This document shows positions 9,361-17,915 of a stretch of DNA of 58,650 nt, piece by piece. Each line of letters starts with the position of its first letter. The stretch's first letter is position 1. A program made the translations under genes and the position numbers. The DNA lies in assembly GCF_018785315.1 (NCBI RefSeq), contig NZ_WQPN01000168.1, positions 6,982 through 65,631 on the forward strand, written 5' to 3'. The notes under the pieces were generated by a model. The model ran no database searches, was not told where the DNA came from, and worked only from the letters and a program-made list of their open reading frames with translations. This DNA is from Clostridium sp. MCC353. Lineage in GTDB: Bacteria > Bacillota > Clostridia > Lachnospirales > Lachnospiraceae.

Positions 9361-10011
9361 CTAAAGCCGTTTCCCACACCATTTCTCAAGGGGGCACAGC
9401 TCACACTTCGCCTTTCTGGCGGTGCATACCGCCCTTCCGTGATAGATCAACTGAAAGTTGATCCTGTTCCAGTGGTCCTTGGGCAGCACTTTTTGAAGCT
9501 CCAGTTCTACCTGCTGGGGGTTTTTGCCGTTTGCCCATCCAAGGCGTCTGGAAATGCGGAATACATGGGTGTCCACAGTCACGCCGGGAATTCCGTAGGC
9601 GTCCGCTAAGTATAACGTGGCGGTTTTTCTGCCTACTCCGGCCAGGGTCAGCAGGCCTTCAATGGTATCGGGCACCTTTCCATGGTATTCTTCCACAATC
9701 TGGCCGCAGCATTTTTTAATGTTCTTCGCTTTATTTTTATAAAGGCCGACGGACCGGATATACTCTTCGATTTCCTCCACAGAAGCGTTTGCCGCATCCT
9801 CCGCCTTTTTAAAACGTCCGAACAGGGCCGGGAGCGCTTCATCCACCTGCTTGTCCGTGCTCTGGGCGCTCAGCATGATGGCTGTAAGAAGCTGCCACTG
9901 CTCCTGATGGTAAAATCCTTCTTTGGTGGTTCCATATAACTCATCCAGTTTTTTTAATACCGGCCGCACAAGCTCCGGCGGCGCCGGTTTGAATTCTTTC
10001 TCTTCTGTCAT
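9361..10011 (-). CDS. nth: Endonuclease III
   Basis: A 216-residue DNA glycosylase/AP lyase for oxidised pyrimidines. The helix-hairpin-helix is LAGVGRKTA, containing the catalytic Lys; the catalytic Asp is in VDTHVFRI. The C-terminus has the four-cysteine [4Fe-4S] loop with C-X6-C-X2-C-X5-C spacing ending WC. The ATG at 10011 is preferred because GGAGG lies 5 bp before it; an in-frame ATG four codons upstream has its site too close. It follows the EndoQ-UvrD fusion gene by about 20 bp, forming a two-gene repair operon. Confidence 0.95.
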   Translation of the reverse strand: MTEEKEFKPAPPELVRPVLKKLDELYGTTKEGFYHQEQWQLLTAIMLSAQSTDKQVDEALPALFGRFKKAEDAANASVEEIEEYIRSVGLYKNKAKNIKKCCGQIVEEYHGKVPDTIEGLLTLAGVGRKTATLYLADAYGIPGVTVDTHVFRISRRLGWANGKNPQQVELELQKVLPKDHWNRINFQLIYHGRAVCTARKAKCELCPLEKWCGKRL

Positions 10012-10032
10012 ACTATCCTCCATGCCTCCCGC

Positions 10033-13000
10033 TTATATGAAATCGAACAGGCTCAATTGCACGCCGCCGTCCGTCCTTTTCTGCTTATTCGCATCCTCTC
10101 TGAGCAGGTCTTCTTCCGGGATGTCGAAAAGAAATGGAGATGGCTCCGGGGAGGTGACCAGAACCAGCTCTTCTTTCGCCCTGGTCATGCCCACATAAAA
10201 CAGGCGGCGTTCTTCTTCCAAATCCGCCGGCTGCTTTTCATGTTCAAGGGGAATCATGCCTTTTTTCACTCCGCACAGGATCACCGCCGGAAATTCCAGC
10301 CCTTTTGCCCCGTGCAGAGTCATGAGAGTGACCGCGTCTGAGGTGTAGGACTTTCCTCCGCACCGCCTCAGATCACTTTCCCGGCCGAACATCAGGTTTT
10401 CAAGCAGTTCCTCCATGGTTTTATAAAACACTGCCATGGAAACCAGCTTCTGCATCTCCGGACGGCCGGAAAGCCCGGTTTCCTCCATCCAGGTTTCCAG
10501 CAGCTTATCGGGTTTTGTCTTTTTTACAAGCCCGGAAAATTTATCAGCCATGGACTGCAAAATGCAGCCGGATATGCAGTCCTCCGGCAGATTCCATATG
10601 TATTTAAGCGCAAGCTGTCTGGAAAAAAGGTCGCCTGGCTTTAAAAGATACCGGAAAAATGCAGCAGTTCCCTGTACTGACGGATCGGACAGGAAATCGT
10701 CTCTGCCTGCCACAATATAGGGGATTCCCTCCTGCCGGAGACATTTTTCCAAAAGGTCAGCCTGCCGGTGGGTCCGGTAGAGTACGGCGATATCGGAAAA
10801 GCCCTTGATCCGTTTTATATCCTCCTGGGAATTCCGCTCCTGGGCATCCAGCATGTCGATGCCTCCGATCAGACGGTTGATCTCCTTAGCGGTAAAAATG
10901 GCCCCGGCCATCTCGCTTTTAGCCGTCACCAAACGGATTGGCGGCCCTTCCTTTTTCCAGGGAACCAGTTCCCGCGGCTGTCCTTCGTTCTGTGAAATGA
11001 CAGAAACCGCGCCATGGACAATGGACGGAGCCGAACGGTAATTCTGCACCAGACGCACAGTCTGAAGCTCCGGCATGTCCCGTTTCAAATGGTCAAAACA
11101 AGCGGCGTCTGATCCCCGGAAGCCATAGATGGCCTGGTCGGGATCTCCGATCACAAATAACTCCCTGCCCCCCTGATTCCACGCCCGGATCAGCCGGTAC
11201 TGTACCGGATTGATATCCTGAAATTCATCCACCAGAAGGTATGCAAATTTTTGTCTTCGTATTTTATTCTTTTCTTCCTTTTCCAACAGCCGCAGGGTTT
11301 CTATGAGAAGGTCGTCAAAATCCAGCACCTGAAGCTGTTTTAAACGGCTCTGGTAATATCCGGCCGCTTCCGCTGTGATTTTATCGGCCAGATTTGACAT
11401 TCCTGTTTTGATCAATGAAATCTGACGCAGAAACTGTCTGGCGGAAAGCTTCAGGCCAAATTCCCGGACCGCGTCTTCCGCAATTCCCAGGGTTTCTTCC
11501 TCACATGCCAGCGTAAACTCCAAGCCTTGTCTGATCAGGAGGTCATTGCAGATGGAATGAAAGGTTCCTATATTCATGAGATGAGCGGTGCGCCTGCTGC
11601 CTATGGCCTGTTCCAGACGCTCTTTCATCTCCTGCGCCGCCCGGTTGGTAAAGGTCACCGCGGTTATTTCCGACGGTTTTACCCCTCTCTCCTTTAATAA
11701 ATACAACACTCTGGATACCAGGGTTTTTGTCTTGCCCGTACCCGGCCCTGCCACAACTGCCAGGCCGCGGCAGGCAGTTTTCACCGCTTCCTGCTGCCGG
11801 GGATTTAACTGTTCCCATACTGACGGATCTGTCCCTCTTGTTTCCTGTACTTCTTTCCTGTTTACCGGTTCTGCCTCTAACCCTTTGGAACCATGATCTC
11901 TCAGAACGCCCTGAACCGCGGCGGCCGCCTCCATTTCTGCCAGATTGATTCCCTCAAACAGGCTGATCTGGCCGTCCGTATTGGTCAGCTCCGAAGGCTC
12001 AAACAATTGGATCGTGCCGTATTCGCCGTCAAATCCCGGCATCCGCCTCACTTCTCCCGCCCTGAGACGCCGGATTCCCTCCGACAGCAGATGGCCGGAG
12101 TGATGGCGGATCTCTTCAATCGGAACTTCCCGCAGGATGGAGAACTCGGATCCCAGATCACGGATCAGCGCCTCATACTGGTTCTGAACCTTAACGCTTG
12201 CAGAGGAATGTCCGGTAGACGCGCCTATCACTTCCGGAAGGGGCACCAGGCTTTCAAATGATTTCGCCCCCGGCAGGATAAAGCCCTCTTTCCGGTCCGC
12301 AAGCTGTTCTACCCGGTGGGATACCCCGATGGTCAGTTTCTTTCCGCAGACCGGACATTTCCCGCCGTATTTTTCCGCCTCCAAAGGGCTGAGGCAGAGG
12401 TGGCATTTCCGGTGGCCGTCATAGTGGTATTTCCCTTCTTCCGGGTAGAATTCGATGGTGCCCAAAAGGCCCTTTCCCATCTGAACAGCATCGTAAAGCC
12501 CCGTATAGGATAAATCAATGTCCAGAAGATTGGCTTCCCGGCCCAGTTTCGCCGGGGAATGGGCGTCTGAATTGGACACCAGTTGGAAACGGTCCAGGGC
12601 GGAAAGCCGCCAGTTCATGGGCGGATCGGATGACAGCCCGGTTTCCAGGGCATGGATATAGGGCGTCAGATCTTCAAAACATTCTTCGATCCTGTCGAAT
12701 CCGGAAAATGCCCCGAACAGGGAAAAATGAGGCGTCCAGATATGGGCCGGTATATAGATGGCTTTCGGGCAGAGTTCCAGCACGATCTCCAAAAGATCAT
12801 GGCAGTCCAGCCCCAGAATGGGACGCCCGTCGGAATGGATATTCCCGATGGTTTCCAGTTTCCTGGATATCCGTTCCGCATCTTCCAGACCCGGCAGAAT
12901 GATCACGCTGTGCACCTTGCGCACTTTGCCGTCCTTTTTATAAATGGAGCTGATCTCTCCTGTAATCACAAAACGCGGTTTGACCGCCGACAGGGCGCTC

Positions 13001-13221
13001 CCCCGTTCCAGCACAAATTCATCCTTTAAACAATAGAATCCCTCTTCCGCAGGCCTTAATTTTTCCTTCAGCTCCTCCCGCCAGGCCGGGTGGGTGAAAT
13101 CTCCGGTTCCCACAATCTGAATTCCCTTTTTCCTGGCCCAAAGATCCAGATATTCCGGCGTGCAGTCCCTGCTGGTGGCCCTGGAATATCTGGAATGGAT
13201 ATGCAAATCCGCTATGTACAT
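10033..13221 (-). CDS. EndoQ-like PHP nuclease fused to UvrD/Rep helicase
   Basis: A 1062-residue fusion. Residues 1-330 resemble the endonuclease Q/TIGR00375 PHP family: HIH (7-9), TGDFTH, LDCHD, SNSDAH and a four-Cys zinc ribbon (Cys273, 276, 289, 292). Residues 470-1062 are an SF1A helicase: AGPGTGKT (491-498), VDEFQD, GDPDQAIYGFRG, TLHGAKGLEF and VGMTRAKEEL. Two sites resemble the sliding-clamp motif QLSLF: QISLF in the linker (418-422) and QLSLF seven residues from the C-terminus. EndoQ nicks beside deaminated bases and AP sites (known for the family); the helicase may then unwind from the nick (inference). It starts at ATG after GTGAGG. Confidence 0.9.
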   Translation of the reverse strand: MYIADLHIHSRYSRATSRDCTPEYLDLWARKKGIQIVGTGDFTHPAWREELKEKLRPAEEGFYCLKDEFVLERGSALSAVKPRFVITGEISSIYKKDGKVRKVHSVIILPGLEDAERISRKLETIGNIHSDGRPILGLDCHDLLEIVLELCPKAIYIPAHIWTPHFSLFGAFSGFDRIEECFEDLTPYIHALETGLSSDPPMNWRLSALDRFQLVSNSDAHSPAKLGREANLLDIDLSYTGLYDAVQMGKGLLGTIEFYPEEGKYHYDGHRKCHLCLSPLEAEKYGGKCPVCGKKLTIGVSHRVEQLADRKEGFILPGAKSFESLVPLPEVIGASTGHSSASVKVQNQYEALIRDLGSEFSILREVPIEEIRHHSGHLLSEGIRRLRAGEVRRMPGFDGEYGTIQLFEPSELTNTDGQISLFEGINLAEMEAAAAVQGVLRDHGSKGLEAEPVNRKEVQETRGTDPSVWEQLNPRQQEAVKTACRGLAVVAGPGTGKTKTLVSRVLYLLKERGVKPSEITAVTFTNRAAQEMKERLEQAIGSRRTAHLMNIGTFHSICNDLLIRQGLEFTLACEEETLGIAEDAVREFGLKLSARQFLRQISLIKTGMSNLADKITAEAAGYYQSRLKQLQVLDFDDLLIETLRLLEKEEKNKIRRQKFAYLLVDEFQDINPVQYRLIRAWNQGGRELFVIGDPDQAIYGFRGSDAACFDHLKRDMPELQTVRLVQNYRSAPSIVHGAVSVISQNEGQPRELVPWKKEGPPIRLVTAKSEMAGAIFTAKEINRLIGGIDMLDAQERNSQEDIKRIKGFSDIAVLYRTHRQADLLEKCLRQEGIPYIVAGRDDFLSDPSVQGTAAFFRYLLKPGDLFSRQLALKYIWNLPEDCISGCILQSMADKFSGLVKKTKPDKLLETWMEETGLSGRPEMQKLVSMAVFYKTMEELLENLMFGRESDLRRCGGKSYTSDAVTLMTLHGAKGLEFPAVILCGVKKGMIPLEHEKQPADLEEERRLFYVGMTRAKEELVLVTSPEPSPFLFDIPEEDLLREDANKQKRTDGGVQLSLFDFI

Positions 13222-13543
13222 GTTTTCCTCACATTCTGCCGTTTTTGACGGCCTGTGTCATTTTAATCCTCCATGCCGGAGCAGTTTTTTGCGAAGGCGC
13301 GCGCTGAGAATTTCAGATTCTCAGCTGCGATTCAAATTTGTGGTTCCGGCACAAATTGGGGTGTATTCTGAATAATTTGTCATGATACTTGAAATCAATA
13401 CTTTTCGGTAATCATCTCCTATTTTACACCAAAAAGGAGCCGGGATTCAACGACAAAAAAAATATATTGTGGAAAAGGGGAATAAACTATACTACAATAG
13501 CCTTAGACGACACCATTACTTTTTAGAAAACCGGAGGTGCGGT
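13222..13543 (+). other. Intergenic region before the small membrane protein gene
   Basis: This 322-bp stretch holds the divergent promoters of the repair operon and the small membrane protein gene, and one short palindromic repeat (listed separately). A TTGTGG/TATACT pair at about 13467-13493 is possible, but its 15-bp spacer is short. I see no further gene or RNA. Confidence 0.5.
13285..13329 (+). repeat. Short palindromic repeat, copy 1
   Basis: A 45-bp unit starting TTTTTTGCG and ending CTGCG, with core hairpin GCTGAGAAT/ATTCTCAGC. It matches 25756-25800 in about 37 of 45 positions. Both lie in gene-flanking DNA. Confidence 0.75.
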
Positions 13544-13867
13544 ATGGCAGAGCAAATGCTATGTTTCGTATGCTGTTTGTTATGCGCTTTTCCCTTCTTT
13601 ATTTTTTCACATGCCAATAAGGGGAGCAGGGAACCAATTGTCTTTTGGACAAAGGATAAGAATTTAAAAGAAAAGATCAGGGATATCAGAGGTTACAATG
13701 AGGAAATAGCCAAGCTTTATCAATTATGTGCCCTGGCATTTGTAATCACAGGCCTGGCTTTCTTCCTTCATGTCATTGCAGGCTATACCGCTATTGGCCT
13801 GATATGCACGCTGGGGATTTATGCCGTCAAGAAAAGATATGACTCCATCTGTGAAAAATACAGTTGA
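13544..13867 (+). CDS. Small two-helix membrane protein, unknown function
   Basis: A 107-residue protein starting at ATG 13544, where GGAGG lies 6 bp upstream; an upstream in-frame ATG lacks a site. Residues 3-22 are a Cys-rich hydrophobic segment that could be a membrane anchor, a short cytosolic or extracellular linker follows (FWTKDKNLKEKIRDIRGYN), and about 65-95 form one or two hydrophobic helices. The motif of a Trp, a basic patch and DIRGYN resembles small uncharacterised clostridial membrane proteins, but I cannot name the family. It stands alone between the repair operon and the purine cluster. Confidence 0.65.
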   Translation: MAEQMLCFVCCLLCAFPFFIFSHANKGSREPIVFWTKDKNLKEKIRDIRGYNEEIAKLYQLCALAFVITGLAFFLHVIAGYTAIGLICTLGIYAVKKRYDSICEKYS

Positions 13868-13883
13868 AAGCGGGCATTCCCCA

Positions 13884-13935
13884 TTGACGGCCCCATTCAA
13901 ACATGTTATATTGATTCTAAGGTACTACTTTAGAA
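13884..13935 (+). promoter_or_regulatory. Promoter and operator-like palindrome of the purine GntR gene
   Basis: TTGACG (13884-13889), a 17-bp spacer and TATATT (13907-13912). Just downstream, TTCTAA (13915-13920) and TTAGAA (13930-13935) form an inverted repeat with a 9-bp spacer, well placed for autoregulation by the GntR protein (inference). Confidence 0.65.
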
Positions 13936-13953
13936 CAATAAAGGAAAACAGCT

Positions 13954-14694
13954 ATGATTGAACCAGTAAATAAAAAGTCATTAAGCGACGGTGCAAAAGA
14001 AAATCTGAGAAATTATATACAGTCCCTGAACTCTAAATCTTCCTATAAGCTCCCGGCGGAAAATGATCTGGCGCAGCTATTGGGAATCAGCAGGAATACC
14101 ATCCGCAGGGCGCTGAATGAATTGGAGCAGGAAGGGCTTGTGCTGCGGATTCACGGACGGGGCACCTTTGTCAACCCGGAAGCGCTTCAGATTAAAGTGA
14201 ATCTCTGTCTCATGATGGAATTCGGCACAGTGATCCGCCGGTGCGGCTATGATTCCCATGTGCGGCTGTCTTCATTTTCCATCGATAAAGGGCTTGAGGA
14301 GGTCTGTCTCCAACTGAAAGCCGCCTCCGGCAGCAAACTGATCCGGATTGAACGGATCTATTATGCGGATAACCATCCGGCCATCGTCAGCGTCGGATAC
14401 ATGAAAGAGGATTTATTTGAGGAGATGCCTCCTGAAGAGGAATGGATGGAAACGCCCTACTTTTCCCTGCTGTCCCGGTACGCAGGCCGTGTGGTTGTCA
14501 GGGACAAGGTGGAACTGGAAGCCATAAGCCGGAAAAAGATGGCCCAATACCTGACAGGCGACCCCGCCCTTCTGAACGAATCGGTTCTTCTTTTGAAAGC
14601 CTGCAGCTTCGATCAGAAGAATGAACCAGTGATGTACGGAATGGCGTTTTATGATACGGATTATATCAGCTTCAATTTAATACGTAATGAATGA
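13954..14694 (+). CDS. GntR/HutC-type regulator of the purine cluster
   Basis: A 246-residue regulator. Residues 10-75 form a GntR winged helix (LAQLLGISRNTIRRALNELE, then HGRGTFV) and 95-245 a UTRA ligand domain of the HutC subfamily (IRIERIYYADNHPAIV, PYFSLLSRYAG). It has a good site, AAAGGAAAA, before ATG. It directly precedes the purine permease and adenine deaminase genes on the same strand, so it probably controls adenine or hypoxanthine salvage; the effector is unproven. Confidence 0.88.
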   Translation: MIEPVNKKSLSDGAKENLRNYIQSLNSKSSYKLPAENDLAQLLGISRNTIRRALNELEQEGLVLRIHGRGTFVNPEALQIKVNLCLMMEFGTVIRRCGYDSHVRLSSFSIDKGLEEVCLQLKAASGSKLIRIERIYYADNHPAIVSVGYMKEDLFEEMPPEEEWMETPYFSLLSRYAGRVVVRDKVELEAISRKKMAQYLTGDPALLNESVLLLKACSFDQKNEPVMYGMAFYDTDYISFNLIRNE

Positions 14695-14722
14695 AACTAG
14701 TAACATGAGCGTTTACTAGTTT
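14694..14722 (+). terminator. Weak terminator-like hairpin after the GntR gene
   Basis: AAACTAGTAA (14694-14703) pairs with TTACTAGTTT (14713-14722), followed by TTCTTC. It starts inside the GntR stop codon. It could attenuate read-through into the permease gene or serve as an operator, being palindromic and located before that gene. Confidence 0.5.
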
Positions 14723-14810
14723 TCTTCATAGCAGTATAAAGAGGCTACCTTTAAACCTTGTGCATCTACCCGGACGGGTATGGCAAATAAAACAAATGGA
14801 GGAATAAGAA

Positions 14811-16139
14811 ATGAAAACTCTCGAAAACATGTTTCACCTCAGGGAAAACAGGACGACCGTGCGTACAGAACTCCTGGCAGGCGCCACCACCTTCGCGACC
14901 ATGGCTTATATCTGCGTTCTCCAGCCTCTCTACATGAAACAGGCAGGCATGGATGCCGTCGGCGTTTTGCTCTCCACCGCCCTGGTTTCCGGTTTGATTA
15001 CCATGTTCATGGGCTGGTACAGCAATATGCCAATTGCCCTGGCCCCTGGAATTGCGTCCAGCGTGGTGCTGACATTTTCCATCGTACAGTCAGGGCTGGC
15101 AGCCTGGGAAACGGGCCTGGGCATGGTCATGATATCCGCCCTTCTGTTTTTGATTCTCAGCCTGTTTAACCTTCGGGAAAAGGTGGTGGCCCTGATTCCG
15201 AAAAACATCAAAGTCGGCATCAGCGCCGGGCTGGGTGTATTTATCATACGCACTGCGTTGGTAAATGCCAAACTGATCAATCCTGATTTCAGGGGATTTG
15301 GAAACCTGTCCGAACCATCCACAGCGCTGGCGGCAGTCAGCATTGTTCTCTGCCTGCTGCTCTATTTCGCGCGGATACGGTTAAACGGCAGAGAATACAA
15401 ACTGCGCGCCTCCCTTCTGGTGACCATTATCCTGACCACCCTTATCGGAATTCCCATGGGAGTTACCCAGGTGCCGGGCAATGTATTTACACAGGGCGGA
15501 CTGCGGGCTTTAGGCAATGTGGCGTTTAAGCTGGATCTTTTAGGAGCGCTGAAGCCACAATATGCGGCGTTTATCTTCGCATTTTTTATCAGCGATTTCT
15601 TCGGCACCCTGGCAACTGCTCTGGGGCTGGGCTCACAGATGGAGATGCTGGATGAAAACGGCAACCTGCCTGTAATCGGGAAAATATTTTTAGCCGATTC
15701 CATCGGTTCCGTAGTGGGCGCGTTTATGGGGCTGACCATTGTTACCAGTTACGTGGAAAGCGCGGCCGGCATCGAGGTGGGCGGAAAAACAGGGCTGTCC
15801 TCCATTTTCACCGGCCTGTTCTTTTTGGGCACCATGCTGTTTGCGCCCATATTCCTCATGATTCCCACAGCCGCCACAACTCCTGTGCTGATCATGATCG
15901 GCATTTCCATGATGCAGGGGTTAAAAACCGTAAATTATGAATCTACGGAATGGACGCCTGTGGCGATCCTGATCATGTCCACGCTGTTTTATGGTATTTC
16001 CCAGGGAATCGGAATCGGGCTGTTCGCATATTGCATGATAAAAACCGCCCATTACCTGTTTACCGGGGAACCCGGCCAGATGCCTTCGCTGATGACCTGG
16101 GCGTTTACAATTCTGGCCTGTCTTCAGTTTGTTTTATAG
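14811..16139 (+). CDS. NCS2/AzgA-type purine permease
   Basis: A 442-residue membrane protein with 12 or more hydrophobic segments and AzgA-type signatures: TFATMAYI (early), SAGLGVFI, DFFGTLATALGLGSQMEMLD and ESAAGIEVGGKTGLSSIFTG. AzgA proteins import adenine, guanine and hypoxanthine by proton symport. GGAGGAAT lies 6 bp before ATG. It is 15 bp before the adenine deaminase gene, so adenine is the likely main substrate. The 116-bp gap behind the GntR gene holds a weak hairpin. Confidence 0.92.
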   Translation: MKTLENMFHLRENRTTVRTELLAGATTFATMAYICVLQPLYMKQAGMDAVGVLLSTALVSGLITMFMGWYSNMPIALAPGIASSVVLTFSIVQSGLAAWETGLGMVMISALLFLILSLFNLREKVVALIPKNIKVGISAGLGVFIIRTALVNAKLINPDFRGFGNLSEPSTALAAVSIVLCLLLYFARIRLNGREYKLRASLLVTIILTTLIGIPMGVTQVPGNVFTQGGLRALGNVAFKLDLLGALKPQYAAFIFAFFISDFFGTLATALGLGSQMEMLDENGNLPVIGKIFLADSIGSVVGAFMGLTIVTSYVESAAGIEVGGKTGLSSIFTGLFFLGTMLFAPIFLMIPTAATTPVLIMIGISMMQGLKTVNYESTEWTPVAILIMSTLFYGISQGIGIGLFAYCMIKTAHYLFTGEPGQMPSLMTWAFTILACLQFVL

Positions 16140-16154
16140 AAAAGGGGGATATCA

Positions 16155-17915
16155 ATGAAAGCAGTACATAATAAAGACCGGAGCCGTCTGATCGCGGCAG
16201 TTCTGGGAAAAAGGCCGGTGGACTTAACCATTGAAAACATACGCCTTGTAAATGTGATCACAGGGGAAATCTACCCTGCTTCCGTGGATATCGCCGACGG
16301 AATGATCGTTATGGTGAGGGATAACAGCGACGGGACATGCCCCTACGCCCTGGAACGGTTTGACGGTGAGGGAAAATATCTGATTCCCGGTTTTATCGAC
16401 ACTCACGTCCATGTGGAGAGCACTATGATGGTTCCTGAGAATTTTGCAAGAGCGGTTCTGCCCTGGGGCACCACCACCGTGGTATCCGATCCCCATGAAA
16501 TAGCCAATGTAATGGGTGTTGAGGGGGTGATGTTTATGCTGGAAAACGCCAAAAAGGCTCCTCTGAGGCATTATATGCTGGCCTCGCCCTGTGTGCCTTC
16601 GGTACCGGGCAAAGAGGACAGCGGCTGCGAATTTACGGAAAAAGAAATCGGTTTTCTGCTGGATCAGCCGGGAATTATCGGGATTGCCGAATTGATGAAC
16701 TATGTGGATATCTGCCATGACGACCAGAGGATGCACCGGATCATCGAAGAGGGGATCAAGCGGGGGGCATTTTTACAGGGACACGCGCCCAGGCTCAGAG
16801 GCAGCCTTTTAGCCGCCTACAGGCTGGCGGGGCCGGTCAGCGATCACGAATGCAGAAGCGGTGAAGAAGCGAAAGAAAAAACGAGAATCGGCATGCATGT
16901 CAACCTGAAAACCAGTTCTCTGTCCAATCACCTGCCGGAAGCGTTGAAAGGGGTTAAAGAACAGCGTTGGAATGACAATGTTTCCCTGTGTACCGACGAT
17001 GTCCACGCCCAGGTGATCCACACAGAAGGCCATTTAAACCGGGTGGTTGGAAGGGCGGTCACATATGGAGCCGATCCGGTGGAAGCCATCCGGTTTGCCA
17101 CCTACAATGCGGCCAGGGAATACGGTTTTGAAGACTTGGGCGCCATTGCGCCCGGATACGCCGCAGACCTGCAGCTGGTGGACCAACTGGACGGCAGACG
17201 CCCCGCCTGTGTATGGATCGAGGGCAGAATGATCAGCCGGGAAGGACGGCTGATCTGGAACCAGGCCCCTTCCCCTCTGAAACAGCTATCTACGGTTCAT
17301 TTGTCTTACCTGAAAACACCGGATGATTTCCTGTTAAAAGCGCCGGATGACAGGGCCGAAACGCTGGTCATCCACAGCCGGTGTGACGGGCCGTTTAACA
17401 GGGCGTTTTATGAAAAACTCCCCATAGAAAACCGCTGCGTGGATCTGTCCGCTGATCCGGATCTGGCCTATGTCTGCGTATGCAACAGGCATGGGAAAGA
17501 GCAGAAAACCATCTCTGTGATCCGCGGATTCGGGGTCAGGGCAGGGGCATTTGCCGCTACGGTGGCCCATGACTGCCACAATCTGGTGGTGATTTACCGG
17601 AACGCGGCAGACGCTCTCCTGGCGGCGCAGAAGATAGAAGAAATGGGAGGCGGTTTCGCATACGCCGAAGGCGGCGAAATCATCGGCTCCCTCCCTCTCC
17701 CAATCGCTGGAATCATGTCCCCTCTCACCTGTGATCAGCTGGCTGAACAGGTAGGGGAAATGGAACGCATCGTGGGAGAACGGTGCAGCGGAAACTGGCT
17801 GTTAAAACATGCCACCATCTGCCTGGCAGCCCTTCCCGGCGCTGTTATCACAGACCGGGGAATCGTGGACGGGGACAGCCAGGACTTTCTGAAACAGTTT
17901 AGAACTCAGGACTGA
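16155..17915 (+). CDS. ade: Adenine deaminase
   Basis: A 586-residue amidohydrolase of the AdeC type, which deaminates adenine to hypoxanthine and ammonia. The metal site is visible as DTHVHVEST (His84, His86), with SDPHEIANVMG, QGHAPRL and CTDDVHA following. A C-terminal domain typical of the family (VAHDCHNLVVI, AEGGEIIGSLPLPIAGIMS) is complete, and length is usual. AAAGGGGG precedes ATG. With the permease upstream it forms an adenine uptake and salvage operon. Its 3' end overlaps the M56 gene, on the opposite strand, by 10 bp. Confidence 0.97.
   Translation: MKAVHNKDRSRLIAAVLGKRPVDLTIENIRLVNVITGEIYPASVDIADGMIVMVRDNSDGTCPYALERFDGEGKYLIPGFIDTHVHVESTMMVPENFARAVLPWGTTTVVSDPHEIANVMGVEGVMFMLENAKKAPLRHYMLASPCVPSVPGKEDSGCEFTEKEIGFLLDQPGIIGIAELMNYVDICHDDQRMHRIIEEGIKRGAFLQGHAPRLRGSLLAAYRLAGPVSDHECRSGEEAKEKTRIGMHVNLKTSSLSNHLPEALKGVKEQRWNDNVSLCTDDVHAQVIHTEGHLNRVVGRAVTYGADPVEAIRFATYNAAREYGFEDLGAIAPGYAADLQLVDQLDGRRPACVWIEGRMISREGRLIWNQAPSPLKQLSTVHLSYLKTPDDFLLKAPDDRAETLVIHSRCDGPFNRAFYEKLPIENRCVDLSADPDLAYVCVCNRHGKEQKTISVIRGFGVRAGAFAATVAHDCHNLVVIYRNAADALLAAQKIEEMGGGFAYAEGGEIIGSLPLPIAGIMSPLTCDQLAEQVGEMERIVGERCSGNWLLKHATICLAALPGAVITDRGIVDGDSQDFLKQFRTQD

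Noticed and set aside
14768-14779. Guanidine-II (mini-ykkC) riboswitch before the purine permease
   Set aside because: ACCC-GGAC-GGGT gives one hairpin only and lacks the paired ACGR loops; the downstream gene is a purine permease.
14695-14810. Purine riboswitch before the purine permease
   Set aside because: The conserved joining-region bases of the purine aptamer are absent, and a GntR gene already explains control.
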